From NCBI RefSeq assembly GCF_015291625.1, contig NZ_CP030047.1, positions 5,766,001-5,830,000 of the forward strand: a stretch of DNA of 64,000 nucleotides. Reading direction: 5' to 3'. Position 1 is the stretch's first letter. The number at the start of each line of letters is the position of its first letter. A program made the position numbers and the translations under genes. This DNA is from Bradyrhizobium sp. CCBAU 53421. Lineage in GTDB: Bacteria; Pseudomonadota; Alphaproteobacteria; Rhizobiales; Xanthobacteraceae. This document shows positions 54,822 to 63,777 of the stretch, piece by piece. Below the pieces are notes generated by a model that saw only the letters and a program-made list of their open reading frames with translations, was not told where the DNA came from and ran no database searches.

Positions 54822-54896
54822 GGGTACCGTTCCCTTGCGGCCGGGCGGTCCAATGCTCTCATGTGTTGAGAAAAGACGGCCTCAGCCAGCGAATCG

Positions 54897-54947
54897 CTAG
54901 CTCATAATCTCGCGGCAAATGCTGCAGATGGCGAGGTGGCCGTTCAT
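54897..54947 (-). CDS. Putative Cys-containing leader peptide upstream of cysS
   Basis: 16 codons: M-N-G-H-L-A-I-C-S-I-C-R-E-I-M-S. The ribosome site AGGAGG ends four bases before the ATG, a near-perfect Shine-Dalgarno. The two Cys codons form a C-x-x-C. It reads toward cysS and stops 75 bp before its start. It could be a leader peptide sensing Cys-tRNA supply, or a tiny zinc-binding protein. No homologue can be checked here. Confidence 0.5.
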   Translation of the reverse strand: MNGHLAICSICREIMS

Positions 54948-54965
54948 GGTTCCTCCTGTCTCACG

Positions 54966-54988
54966 GCCCCTTTATTGCGTCAAGGGGC
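54966..54988. terminator. Hairpin GCCCCTT-N9-AAGGGGC followed by TGTTTT
   Basis: 7-bp perfect stem upstream of the small ORF. Read rightward it is followed by TGTTTT, like an intrinsic terminator. Read leftward it sits just before the AGGAGG of the small ORF, where it might lie in the mRNA leader. Which role applies depends on the cysS transcription start. Confidence 0.45.
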
Positions 54989-55114
54989 TGTTTTCGGGTG
55001 TTTTGCTGCCCGCCCTGCACCGAATTCACGCCAACGCCTTCATGGTTAATCATTATTAAGGAATTGGGCGTATCCGGACGCCAGCGGATCCCCCGCCATT
55101 TTGACCGGTGCACC

Positions 55115-55438
55115 ATGCGGCCCATTTCAGCATTGATTGCCTGCACGTTCGTCCTTGTCCCGCCCGTCCTGGTCTCTTCGGCCGCCCTGGCCGACAGCCG
55201 CGTTTTCATCGTCGCCAATCAGGCCGACGGCTACGGCATCGACCAGTGCCTGGCGCGCGGCGACCGCTGCGGCGCATCCGCCGCCCGCGCCTATTGCCGG
55301 TCACGCGATTTCGCGCAGGCCACCAATTACCGCCGCGTCGATCCCGACGAGATCACCGGCGCGGTTCCGCACGCCACGGGCGAGACATGCCGCGGCAGTA
55401 GCTGCGGCGAATACGTCGCCATCACCTGCCAGCGCTGA
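55115..55438 (+). CDS. Small exported Cys-rich hypothetical protein
   Basis: 107 aa. A signal peptide (about 1-26, ending A-A-L-A) is followed by a compact domain with six Cys, probably three disulfides. It starts near residue 27 as D-S-R-V-F-I-V-A-N-Q-A-D-G-Y-G-I-D-Q-C-L. No family known to me. The ribosome site is weak. Confidence 0.75.
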   Translation: MRPISALIACTFVLVPPVLVSSAALADSRVFIVANQADGYGIDQCLARGDRCGASAARAYCRSRDFAQATNYRRVDPDEITGAVPHATGETCRGSSCGEYVAITCQR

Positions 55439-55581
55439 GCCAAGCCGCTGGACGAACGGGGTTATTGCCACACCGGCGCCCCGGAAACGACGTGACGCTG
55501 CCCCGAGAAACGGCTATTGCAGCGGCCTTGCCCGCGCGCTTTGGCGTTGATCGCCGCGCGGCGTCGTTTTAATGGCCGGAT

Positions 55582-56757
55582 ATGCCCGATAGCTCTCGTT
55601 CTCGCTTCTTCCGCTGGCTCCTGACTTGCGCCGTGTTGGCCGGCATCGCCGTGCCCGCCACACATGCCCTCGCGCAGGTGCCTCCGGGCCCGCCCGGGCC
55701 GGCGCCCCAGGGCGCGCCGCCCAATCCGCAGGCCAATCCGATGTGCGTGCGGCTCGAAGGCCAGCTGGCGGCGATCGATCGCGGCGGCGGCTCTGGCGAT
55801 CCGGCCAAGGACGAGCAGATCCGCCGCTATCAGGATGCGGCAACAAGGCAGCAGGGCGAGCTCGATCGCGTGACCGCGCAGGCCCGGCGCATGGGCTGCG
55901 ACAGCTCCGGCTTCTTCTCGCTGTTCAACAACAACTCGGCGCAGTGCGGACCGGTCAACAACCAGATCCAGCAGATGCGCGCCAATCTCGACCAGATGAC
56001 CGCCAATCTCGAGCGGCTGCGCACCGGCGGGCTCGGCGGCGCCGACCGCGAGAACCAGCGCCGCTCGGTCTTGACCGCACTGGCGCAGAACAATTGCGGC
56101 CCGCAATACGCGGCAGCCGCCGCGCGCGGCCCCGGCAATTTCATCGAGAACCTGTTCGGCGGCGGCGGTGGTGCCAATCCCAACAATCCGCTGCCCCCGC
56201 CCGACGCGCAATATGGCGGGCAGTCCGGCACCTTCCGCACCGTCTGCGTCCGCACCTGCGACGGCGCCTATTTCCCGATCTCGTTCGCGACCACGCAGGC
56301 GCGCTTTGCCGCCGACGAGCAGATCTGCAAGGCGCAGTGCCCGGCGGCGGAGGCCAGCCTGTTCGCCTACCGCAATCCCGGCGAGGACATCAACCAGGCG
56401 GTCTCGATCAGCGGCCAGTCCTACTCGTCGCTGCCGAACGCCTTCAAGTACCGCACCGAATTCAATCCGTCCTGCTCCTGCAAGGCGGCCGGCCAGAGCT
56501 GGGCGGAGGCGCTGAAGGCCGTCGACGACCAGGCGTCCGCCGCGCAGCAGGGCGACATCATCGTCACCGAGGAGAGCGCACGGAAGATGCAGCAGCGCGC
56601 GCAGACCAAGGCTGCCACCGGCAAGAAGGGTGCGCCTGCGGCAGCTGCCCAGCCGCAGCAGCCCGCCGCCGCTGACGCCACCACCGCGCCGGCCGCGCCC
56701 GCAAGCGACGGCCAGATCCGCACGGTCGGCCCGACCTTCATTCCGAAGAAGCAGTAG
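55582..56757 (+). CDS. DUF2865 domain exported protein
   Basis: 391 aa. A signal peptide (about 1-32, A-L-A-Q) precedes a Pro/Gly-rich stretch, a coiled-coil-like part (about 75-150), and the DUF2865 core F-R-T-V-C-V-R-T-C-D-G-A-Y-F-P-I-S-F with several Cys and a later C-S-C. A low-complexity Ala/Pro/Gln tail ends the protein. The function of DUF2865 is unknown; it is a periplasmic protein of rhizobia. Confidence 0.85.
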   Translation: MPDSSRSRFFRWLLTCAVLAGIAVPATHALAQVPPGPPGPAPQGAPPNPQANPMCVRLEGQLAAIDRGGGSGDPAKDEQIRRYQDAATRQQGELDRVTAQARRMGCDSSGFFSLFNNNSAQCGPVNNQIQQMRANLDQMTANLERLRTGGLGGADRENQRRSVLTALAQNNCGPQYAAAAARGPGNFIENLFGGGGGANPNNPLPPPDAQYGGQSGTFRTVCVRTCDGAYFPISFATTQARFAADEQICKAQCPAAEASLFAYRNPGEDINQAVSISGQSYSSLPNAFKYRTEFNPSCSCKAAGQSWAEALKAVDDQASAAQQGDIIVTEESARKMQQRAQTKAATGKKGAPAAAAQPQQPAAADATTAPAAPASDGQIRTVGPTFIPKKQ

Positions 56758-56760
56758 GGT

Positions 56761-58512
56761 TCACCCCTCGAACGCTTCCGCCGACGCGCGCGAGGTGCGC
56801 GTCACCAGCGTCTCGTCCGGCTCCGGCAGCGCCTTGCCAAAGTCGCGGAAGCGGTTGGTGATGGGATAGCGGCGGTCGCGGCCGAAATTCTTCCGCGTCA
56901 CCTTCACCCCCGGCGCGGCCTGCCGCCGCTTGTATTCGGCGATGTTGAGCAGGCGATCGACGCGGGTCACCACATCGCGGTCGAAGCCGGCCTCGATGAT
57001 GGTCGCAAGCGGTTCCTCGCGCTCCACCAGCCGTTCGAGGATCGCATCCAGCACCTCATAGGGCGGCAGCGAATCCTGGTCGGTCTGGTTCTCGCGCAGC
57101 TCCGCGGTCGGCGGCCGGATGATGATGTTGACCGGGATCACCTCGCCCGACGGCCCGAGCGCGCCGTCCGGCTTCCATTCATTGCGCAGGCTCGACAGGC
57201 GGAACACCTCGGTCTTATAGATGTCCTTGATCGGGTTGAAGCCGCCGTTCATGTCGCCGTACAGCGTGGCGTAACCGACCGACATTTCCGACTTGTTGCC
57301 TGTGGTCACCACCATGGCGCCGGTCTTGTTGGAGATCGCCATCAGCAGCGTGCCGCGGGCGCGCGCCTGCAAATTCTCCTCGGTGATGTCGCGCTCCAGC
57401 CCCTTGAACACCGGTGCCAGAATTGTCTCGAACCCGTTGACGGCATCCGCGATCGGCAGGATCTCGTAGCGGATGCCGAGTGCGGCGGCGAGCTTGGCGG
57501 CATCGTCGAGCGACACTTGCGCGGTGTAGCGGAACGGCAGCATCACGCCGCGCACCTTGTCGGCGCCGAGCGCATCGACCGCGATCGCGGCGCACAGCGC
57601 CGAGTCGATGCCGCCGGAGACGCCGAGCAGCACGCCGGGAAAACCGTTCTTGCGGACGTAGTCGCGCAGGCCGAGCACACAGGCCGCGTAATCCGCCTTG
57701 TCGCCCTCGAGCTGCGCCGTGATCGGCCCGTTGCAGCGCCAGCCATCCGCGGTCTTGCGCCAGACGAGCGTCGTGATGTTCTCCTCGAACGCCGGCAGCT
57801 GCGCCGCGACCGAGAGATCGGCATTCAGCGCGAACGAGGCGCCGTCGAAGATCAGCTCGTCCTGGCCGCCAATTTCATTCAAATAGACCAGCGGCAGCCC
57901 GCTCTCGGTGACGCGCGCCACCACGATCGAGAGCCGAAGGTCGGCCTTGTCGCGGGCATAGGGCGAGCCGTTCGGCACGATCAGGATCTCGGCGCCGGTC
58001 TCGGCCAGGCACTCGACGACGTTCTCGTACTCCTCGGATTCCTCGAGCCAGATGTCCTCGCAGATCGGCACGCCGATGCGCACGCCGCGCACCGTCACCG
58101 GGCCCGAGGCCGGGCCGCGCGCGAACAGCCGCTTCTCGTCGAACACGCCGTAGTTCGGCAGGTTGGCCTTGAACCGCAGCGCGGCGATGCGACCGTCGTC
58201 GAGCAGCGCGCAGGCATTGTAGAGCTTGCCGTCCTCGACCCAGGGCGTGCCGATCAGCATCGCCGGGCCGCCATCCTTGGTCTCGCGCGCCAATTCCTCG
58301 ACCGCGGCGCGGCAGGCCGACTGGAACGCCGGCTTGAGCACCAGATCCTCCGGCGGATAGCCGGCGATGAACAGCTCCGACAGCACCACGAGATCGGCCC
58401 CGTCGGCCTTGGCTTTCTCGCGCGCCGCACGCGCTTTCGCGGCGTTACCGGTGACGTCACCGACCGTCGGATTGAGTTGCGCCAGGGTGATCTTGATCTG
58501 TTGTTCGCTCAT
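56761..58512 (-). CDS. nadE: Glutamine-dependent NAD+ synthetase
   Basis: 583 aa. An N-terminal carbon-nitrogen hydrolase (glutaminase) with catalytic Glu46, Lys115 and Cys151 (P-I-C-E-D-I-W), then a synthetase domain with the ATP loop S-G-G-I-D-S at 299-304. It converts deamido-NAD to NAD with ammonia from glutamine. I chose ATG 58510-58512; the longer frame has no glutaminase homology before residue 1. Confidence 0.95.
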   Translation of the reverse strand: MSEQQIKITLAQLNPTVGDVTGNAAKARAAREKAKADGADLVVLSELFIAGYPPEDLVLKPAFQSACRAAVEELARETKDGGPAMLIGTPWVEDGKLYNACALLDDGRIAALRFKANLPNYGVFDEKRLFARGPASGPVTVRGVRIGVPICEDIWLEESEEYENVVECLAETGAEILIVPNGSPYARDKADLRLSIVVARVTESGLPLVYLNEIGGQDELIFDGASFALNADLSVAAQLPAFEENITTLVWRKTADGWRCNGPITAQLEGDKADYAACVLGLRDYVRKNGFPGVLLGVSGGIDSALCAAIAVDALGADKVRGVMLPFRYTAQVSLDDAAKLAAALGIRYEILPIADAVNGFETILAPVFKGLERDITEENLQARARGTLLMAISNKTGAMVVTTGNKSEMSVGYATLYGDMNGGFNPIKDIYKTEVFRLSSLRNEWKPDGALGPSGEVIPVNIIIRPPTAELRENQTDQDSLPPYEVLDAILERLVEREEPLATIIEAGFDRDVVTRVDRLLNIAEYKRRQAAPGVKVTRKNFGRDRRYPITNRFRDFGKALPEPDETLVTRTSRASAEAFEG

Positions 58513-58602
58513 ACCGTTATGTTGTCCCGCACAATGGCAAACTTCAATGGTCGTCCGATCATGGTGCGCTTGCAGAAATCGCACCGGGACGACAGGCGCC
58601 CG

Positions 58603-59748
58603 TCAGGGCGCAAGCTCCGCCCTCACCTCGCCAAGCAGCGCCATGCCGCCCAACCGGCCCAATTCGTCCGAACATTTCGCGCTCTTGCCATAGCAGCCGA
58701 ATGCAACCGTGACCCGTTCGGAAAGAGGTCCGATCGACGGCAGCCCCGTGGTGCCGAAGGTGGTCATGCAGGGCACGACGCGGCGTTCCTCGAATTTGAA
58801 GTCGCGGATCCGGTCAAGGATCTGACTTTGCAGCCGATCGGCCACGTCGACCGATCCGCCCGACCGGAACCAGTCCTTGATCTCGGCCTCGCCGTCGAGC
58901 CGATGGTCGACGGGATCGCCGCCGAGCTTCAGCCAGCTCTGGCCGTCCGGATATGGGATCGGTGGCAGAATGTAGGGATTGTCGCCCTTGGGACCGAGAC
59001 AGCGCATCGACGGCATACCGGCCAGCCGTTGCACCTCCGACGCATCCAGCCGGAACAGCGCCACCGTGCGCCCATAGACGGTCAAGCCCAGCGATCGGCC
59101 GAGCAGTGGTTGGGTGTGCCCGCCGGCCGCAACCAGCACACGCTCGGCCTCGACATCGCCCGATCGCGTCCGGATCGTCACACCGGAGCCGCTTTCCGAA
59201 ATTCCCAGCGCAGGCTCGTCAATGATCCGCGCGCCGGCGCGCTCCGCCGCGATGGTCTGCGCCCGGACCAGGCGGCGCGGTGAGATGTAGCCGGCATTGC
59301 CCGGCTCGAAATAGCCAAGCATTCCCACTGTTGATTTCAGGAACGGAAATCGCTCCGCGAGCGCGGCATCCTGATAGGCCTCACACGCGATCGCCTCGTC
59401 GGCGCAGACCTTGCCGACCGAGGCGACGTCGGTGGTTTCGCGATCGCCGATGTGGAGCGCACCGGCTTCGCGGTAGAACTCGACACCGCTTTCCGTGGCA
59501 ATCTCGCCATAGCGCGCAATCGCGGCGCGGTTCATCTGGCGCCAGAATACGTGCGGATCGTAGGTCCGCGTGATGCGGCCCTCGTCATAGTGACTGCCGA
59601 ACACGCCCTCATGGCGCGCGAAATCGGCCGGCTCGTCGGGCCCGATCAGCGCGACGTCGTGGCCCATTTTGCTCAGGTGGCGCGCGGCGGCCGACCCGAT
59701 CAGACCGCGTCCGACAACCGCAAGCTTGATCGGCTTGCTGCCACCCAT
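58603..59748 (-). CDS. FAD-dependent amine oxidase (sarcosine oxidase-like)
   Basis: 381 aa. The dinucleotide motif G-R-G-L-I-G-S-A is at about 13-20, followed by a DAO-type domain and a C-terminal G-C-Y-G-K-S-A region where monomeric sarcosine oxidase-type enzymes covalently hold FAD by Cys. It would oxidise a secondary amine or N-methyl amino acid. It ends the run of three leftward genes before nadE. Confidence 0.82.
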   Translation of the reverse strand: MGGSKPIKLAVVGRGLIGSAAARHLSKMGHDVALIGPDEPADFARHEGVFGSHYDEGRITRTYDPHVFWRQMNRAAIARYGEIATESGVEFYREAGALHIGDRETTDVASVGKVCADEAIACEAYQDAALAERFPFLKSTVGMLGYFEPGNAGYISPRRLVRAQTIAAERAGARIIDEPALGISESGSGVTIRTRSGDVEAERVLVAAGGHTQPLLGRSLGLTVYGRTVALFRLDASEVQRLAGMPSMRCLGPKGDNPYILPPIPYPDGQSWLKLGGDPVDHRLDGEAEIKDWFRSGGSVDVADRLQSQILDRIRDFKFEERRVVPCMTTFGTTGLPSIGPLSERVTVAFGCYGKSAKCSDELGRLGGMALLGEVRAELAP

Positions 59749-59750
59749 AT

Positions 59751-60104
59751 TCAGAACGCGCCCATCCGTTCGGCGAGGGCGAACAGCCAGAACAGCCCGG
59801 CCATCACGAGCGCGACGCCGACGGCGGCGGAGCCCATGTCCTTGACCCGGCCGATCTGCGGGTCGTGATCCATGGTCAGGCGGTCGGCGAGCTTCTCGAT
59901 CGCGGTGTTGAGCAGCTCGATCACCAGCACCAGCACCACGGTCGCGACCAGCTCGACCCGGCGCATCACGGTGGCGCCGATCAGCCAGGCCAGCGGCAGC
60001 GACAGCACCAGTGCCACCACCTCCTCGCGAATCGCCTGCTCCGAGCGAATGGCAAACGCCAGCCCGTTGCGCGAGTTGATGGTGGCTCGCCAGAACCTCA
60101 GCAA
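59751..60104 (-). CDS. dgkA: Diacylglycerol kinase DgkA
   Basis: 117 aa, three membrane helices. The catalytic surface residues E63, N66 and E70 lie in V-I-E-L-L-N-T-A-I-E, and K88-D89 in K-D-M-G-S-A-A-V. It phosphorylates diacylglycerol to phosphatidate at the membrane. The start is TTG at 60104, inside the last unit of a 14-bp tandem repeat; a stop codon in frame just upstream excludes earlier starts. It precedes the oxidase gene by 2 bp. Confidence 0.93.
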   Translation of the reverse strand: MLRFWRATINSRNGLAFAIRSEQAIREEVVALVLSLPLAWLIGATVMRRVELVATVVLVLVIELLNTAIEKLADRLTMDHDPQIGRVKDMGSAAVGVALVMAGLFWLFALAERMGAF

Positions 60105-60164
60105 GTCACTGCCCTCAAGTCACGGCCCCCAAATCACTGCACCAAGTCACCTGCCCCAAATCAC
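60102..60164. repeat. 14-bp tandem repeat carrying the dgkA start
   Basis: Five copies of CAARTCAC at 60102, 60116, 60130, 60143 and 60157, spaced 14, 14, 13 and 14 bp. On the dgkA strand each unit reads roughly GGGGCAGTGACTTG, so each offers an SD-like GGGG and a TTG. The start codon of dgkA lies in the last unit and the stop codon of the DAHP synthase gene touches the first one. Confidence 0.8.
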
Positions 60165-61549
60165 AGCCCTGCAGCGGCCGGCATCGGTTTGACCTTGCCG
60201 GCGCGCTCCTGCTTCAGCAGCTCGGCGATCAGGAAGGCCATGTCGATCGACTGTTCGGCGTTGAGGCGGGGATCGCAAACCGTGTGGTAGCGGTCGTTGA
60301 GATCCTCGTCGGTGATGGCGCGGGCGCCGCCGATGCACTCGGTGACGTCCTGCCCGGTCATCTCCAGATGCACGCCGCCGGCATGGGTGCCTTCGGCGGC
60401 ATTGATCTGGAAGAACGACTTCACCTCAGCCAGCACGCGGTCGAACGGCCGCGTCTTGTAGCCCGTGGTCGAGGTGATGGTGTTGCCGTGCATCGGATCG
60501 CACGACCACACCACCTTGCGCCCTTCCCGCTGCACGGCGCGGATCAGGCCCGGCAGATGCTCGCCGACCTTGTCGGCGCCGAAGCGGTTGATCAGCGTCA
60601 GGCGTCCCGGCTCGTTGTCGGGGCTGAGCACGTCGATCAACTTCAAGAGCTCGTCCGGCTTCAGCGACGGGCCGCATTTCAGGCCGATCGGGTTCTTGAT
60701 ACCGCGGAAATATTCGACATGGCCGTGATCGAGCTGGCGGGTGCGGTCGCCGATCCAGATCATGTGGCCCGAGGTCGCGTACCAGTCGCCGGTGGTGGAA
60801 TCGACCCGCGTCATCGCCTGCTCGTAGCCGAGCAGCAGCGCCTCGTGGCTGGTGTAGAAATCGGTGGCGCGCAGCTCGGGATGGCTCTCGAGGTCGAGGC
60901 CGCAGGCGCGCATGAAGTTCAGCGCATCCGAGATCCGGTCGGCCAGCTCCTTGTAGCGGCGGGACTGCGGCGAATCCTTCAGGAAGCCGAGCATCCACTG
61001 ATGCACGCTGCCGAGATTGGCGAAGCCGCCGGTCGCGAACGCGCGCAGCAGGTTCAGCGTCGCGGCGGATTGGCGATAAGCCATCAGCTGGCGCTGCGGA
61101 TCCGGGATGCGCGCTTCCGGCGTGAAAGCGATGTCGTTGACGATGTCGCCGCGATAGCTCGGCAGCTCGACATCACCCTGCTTCTCGGTCGGCGACGAGC
61201 GCGGTTTGGCGAACTGGCCTGCGATGCGGCCGACCTTCACCACCGGCAGCGCGCCGGCATAGGTCATGACCACGGCCATCTGCAGCAGCACGCGGAAGAA
61301 GTCGCGGATATTGTTGGCGCCGTGCTCGGCAAAGCTCTCGGCGCAGTCGCCGCCCTGCAGCAGGAAGGCCTCGCCGTTGGCAACCCGCCCCAGCGCCTTC
61401 TTCAGGTTGCGCGCCTCGCCCGCGAACACCAGCGGCGGAAAGGTCGCGAGCTGGGCCTCGACATCGGCCAATGCCTTGGCATCGGGATAATCGGGCACCT
61501 GCAGCACCTTCTTGGCGCGCCAGCTATCGGGTGTCCACCGCTCGGACAT
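60161..61549 (-). CDS. Class II (plant-type) 3-deoxy-D-arabino-heptulosonate-7-phosphate synthase
   Basis: 462 aa. Class II DAHP synthase motifs: [10 protein letters not shown] near 63-72 (metal/PEP site Cys), [11 protein letters not shown], and the C-terminal H-x-E region with [11 protein letters not shown]. It makes the first intermediate of aromatic amino acid synthesis from PEP and erythrose 4-phosphate. The gene stands on the minus strand, divergent from the alpha/beta hydrolase. Confidence 0.95.
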   Translation of the reverse strand: MSERWTPDSWRAKKVLQVPDYPDAKALADVEAQLATFPPLVFAGEARNLKKALGRVANGEAFLLQGGDCAESFAEHGANNIRDFFRVLLQMAVVMTYAGALPVVKVGRIAGQFAKPRSSPTEKQGDVELPSYRGDIVNDIAFTPEARIPDPQRQLMAYRQSAATLNLLRAFATGGFANLGSVHQWMLGFLKDSPQSRRYKELADRISDALNFMRACGLDLESHPELRATDFYTSHEALLLGYEQAMTRVDSTTGDWYATSGHMIWIGDRTRQLDHGHVEYFRGIKNPIGLKCGPSLKPDELLKLIDVLSPDNEPGRLTLINRFGADKVGEHLPGLIRAVQREGRKVVWSCDPMHGNTITSTTGYKTRPFDRVLAEVKSFFQINAAEGTHAGGVHLEMTGQDVTECIGGARAITDEDLNDRYHTVCDPRLNAEQSIDMAFLIAELLKQERAGKVKPMPAAAGL

Positions 61550-61634
61550 GAGGTCAACTCCTGAGCAAAAACCGCGACTTAATCGACGGGAAAGGTCGGC
61601 TTATACACAGCCGCCCGCTCCCCCGCTAGAAGGA

Positions 61635-61682
61635 TTCCTGCAATCCCGTCAAACTCTTGCAGGAAAATGCGAATTCGCATTT
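61635..61682. promoter_or_regulatory. Hairpin and perfect palindrome AAATGCGAATTCGCATTT between divergent genes
   Basis: TTCCTGCAA / TTGCAGGAA (61635-61665) is followed directly by an 18-bp perfect palindrome (61665-61682). They lie between the DAHP synthase start (61549) and the hydrolase start (61696). The palindrome is placed where a repressor of the hydrolase gene would bind; the regulator is unknown. Confidence 0.5.
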
Positions 61683-61695
61683 GCTGGACCATACC

Positions 61696-62622
61696 ATGAA
61701 TGCCAGCCAAATTGCCGTGGCCCAGGCCACGCCGGACGACGTTTTTAGCGACGACATCGTCGTGCCGGCCGCGGACGGCTATCCGCTTGCCGCGACGCTG
61801 TTCCTGCCGCGCGGCAGGAAGCGCCACGCCGTCCTGATCAACTCGGCGACCGCCGTGCCCCGCAAGGTCTATCGCGGCTTCGCCGGCTACCTCGCCCGCC
61901 GCGGCTCGGCGGTGCTGACCTACGACTACCGCGGCACCGGCGACAGCCGGCCGATGGCGGCGACCGGCCTCAACAAGCCGAAGTCGCTGGCCGGCTTCAA
62001 GGCCACGATGGCCGACTGGGCCGCGCTCGACACCACCGCGGCCGTGAGCTGGATGCGCTATCGCTATCGCGACCTGCCGTTCGCCTATGTCGGGCACTCC
62101 TTCGGCGGCCAGGCGCTTGGGCTCCTCGCCAACAACGCCGAGATCCCGCGCGCGCTGCTGGTCGCCTCGCAGGCCGCCACCTGGAAGCTGATGGCTTCGC
62201 CCGAGCGCTACCGCGTCGTCGCCTTCATGAACGGCATCGGCCTGCCGCTGGCGCGTACGCTCGGCTATGTGCCCGGCTGGGCCGGCCTCGGCATGGACCT
62301 GCCGCGCGGCGTGTTCGAGCAATGGCGCGGCTGGGTGATGCGCGAGCGCTACCTGCTCGACGACACGACGCTTGCGGCGCGCGAGAATTTTCCGAAGTTC
62401 AAGGGCAAGCTCCGCGCGCTTGCCATCACCGACGACACCTGGGCGACGCGGCCGGCGGTCGAATTGCTGTGCTCCGCCTTCACCTCGATCACCCCGGAGA
62501 TCATCTCGATCCGGCCCGCCGATGCCGGCGCGAAAGCGATCGGCCATTTCGGCTTCTTCCGCAGCGAACACCGCGACGCCCTCTGGCGCGGCGCCGCGGA
62601 ATGGCTCGAGGCGGAAGGGTAA
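61696..62622 (+). CDS. Alpha/beta hydrolase
   Basis: 308 aa. Nucleophile Ser135 in G-H-S-F-G-G, oxyanion region near N-S-A-T-A, and a late His in G-H-F-G-F-F. It belongs to the uncharacterised cytoplasmic alpha/beta hydrolases (UCP037442-like). Substrate unknown. I chose ATG 61696; the earlier TTG lies inside the hairpin region. Confidence 0.85.
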   Translation: MNASQIAVAQATPDDVFSDDIVVPAADGYPLAATLFLPRGRKRHAVLINSATAVPRKVYRGFAGYLARRGSAVLTYDYRGTGDSRPMAATGLNKPKSLAGFKATMADWAALDTTAAVSWMRYRYRDLPFAYVGHSFGGQALGLLANNAEIPRALLVASQAATWKLMASPERYRVVAFMNGIGLPLARTLGYVPGWAGLGMDLPRGVFEQWRGWVMRERYLLDDTTLAARENFPKFKGKLRALAITDDTWATRPAVELLCSAFTSITPEIISIRPADAGAKAIGHFGFFRSEHRDALWRGAAEWLEAEG

Positions 62623-62640
62623 ACGCACTCGGCCGCCTCC

Positions 62641-62741
62641 GTCGTCCTGGCGAAAGCCAGGACCCATGACCACCGAATTTGCTTGTGAACAGGAACGCGG
62701 TCCCAGCGTCGCGCCACAACGAACACGTGGGGTTATGGGTC
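62641..62741. repeat. Left part of a palindromic element split by the IS30 insertion
   Basis: Starts GTCGTCCTGGCGAAAGCCAG (62641) and runs to GGTTATGGGTCCC. Its counterpart, the perfect reverse complement of the first 21 bases, lies on the other side of the IS at 63781-63801. Together they show that the IS disrupted one larger palindromic element. A related copy lies at 63853-63980. Confidence 0.75.
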
Positions 62742-62745
62742 CCCT

Positions 62746-63777
62746 GAGTTCACAAACGAAGTGCAACACTTCCGACAGGAGGTGTTGCCATGGGGCGGAG
62801 TTACAAGCAGCTCTCGTTGGAAGATCGATGCGAGATTGCCCGGCTTTCGGCCAATGGCCACTCGGTCCGGCAAATCGCGGCAGCTTTGGATCGCCCGCCA
62901 TCAACGATCTCTCGAGAGATGAACCGCAATCGCGGCGTTCAGGTTGGCTACAAGCCAAGCTACGCCCAGCAACAGACGCCGGCACGGCGCTGGAAGGGCT
63001 CTCGCCTCGAACGAGAGGCCGAACTGCGCCGCACCGTCCTGGCGGGCCTCGGCCGCGGCTGGTCGCCCGAGCAGGTTGCCGGCCGGCTGGCCCGCCAGCA
63101 CCGGCGCAAGGTGATCTCTCACGAGAGCATCTATCGCTTCATCTATGCCCAGATCGCCCGCACCTCGGACTTCAGTTGGCGGAACTATCTGCCCCGTCGC
63201 AAGGCCAAGCGCGGTCGTCGCGGCAAGCGAGGGGGCAGTCCCGCAAGCTTCATCGCGGGCCGTGTTTCGCTGGATCAGCGCCCGATCGAGGTCGCCGATC
63301 GCAAGACCCCGGGCCATTGGGAGGCCGACCTCATGATGTTCTCCAAGTACGGCCAGCAGATCCTGGCCGTGCATGAGCGCACCTCCCGTATCCTGCTCGG
63401 CGACCGCCTCGACAGCAAACTCGCGTCCGGGGTCGCCAGCCATCTCGTGCGCCTGTTCGCGGCCCTGCCGCAGCCGATGCGCCGCACCGTGACCTTCGAC
63501 AACGGCACCGAGTTCGCATCGCACCTTTCCTTGCAAAGCCTCTTGATCCAGACGTTCTTCTGCGATCCCCACTCGCCCTGGCAAAAAGGCGGCATCGAGA
63601 ATGCCATCGGCCGGATGCGCCGCTTCACCCCGCGCAAAACTGACCTCGAAACCCTCCCAACCCGACGCCTCCGCCAGGCCTTCGGCGCCTACAACAACAC
63701 CCCGCGCAAGTGCCCTGACTTCAGGACCCCCGCTGAGGCCTTTGCTGCTCAAGTGTTGCACTTCGAGTGTGAATCCA
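62746..63777 (+). mobile_element. IS30-family insertion sequence (about 1.03 kb)
   Basis: Imperfect terminal inverted repeats TTCACAAACGAAGTGCAAC... (62749-62771) and its counterpart (63751-63773), 21 of 23 matching. Possible 3-bp target duplication CCT at 62743-62745 and 63778-63780. It carries one transposase gene. The right inverted repeat lies inside the C-terminal coding part of the transposase frame. Size and DDE spacing fit the IS30 family. The exact ends are uncertain by a few bases. Confidence 0.85.

Noticed and set aside
55115..55140. A start for the exported Cys-rich protein at 54998
   Set aside because: The extra N-terminal part has no ribosome site and would place the signal peptide internally.
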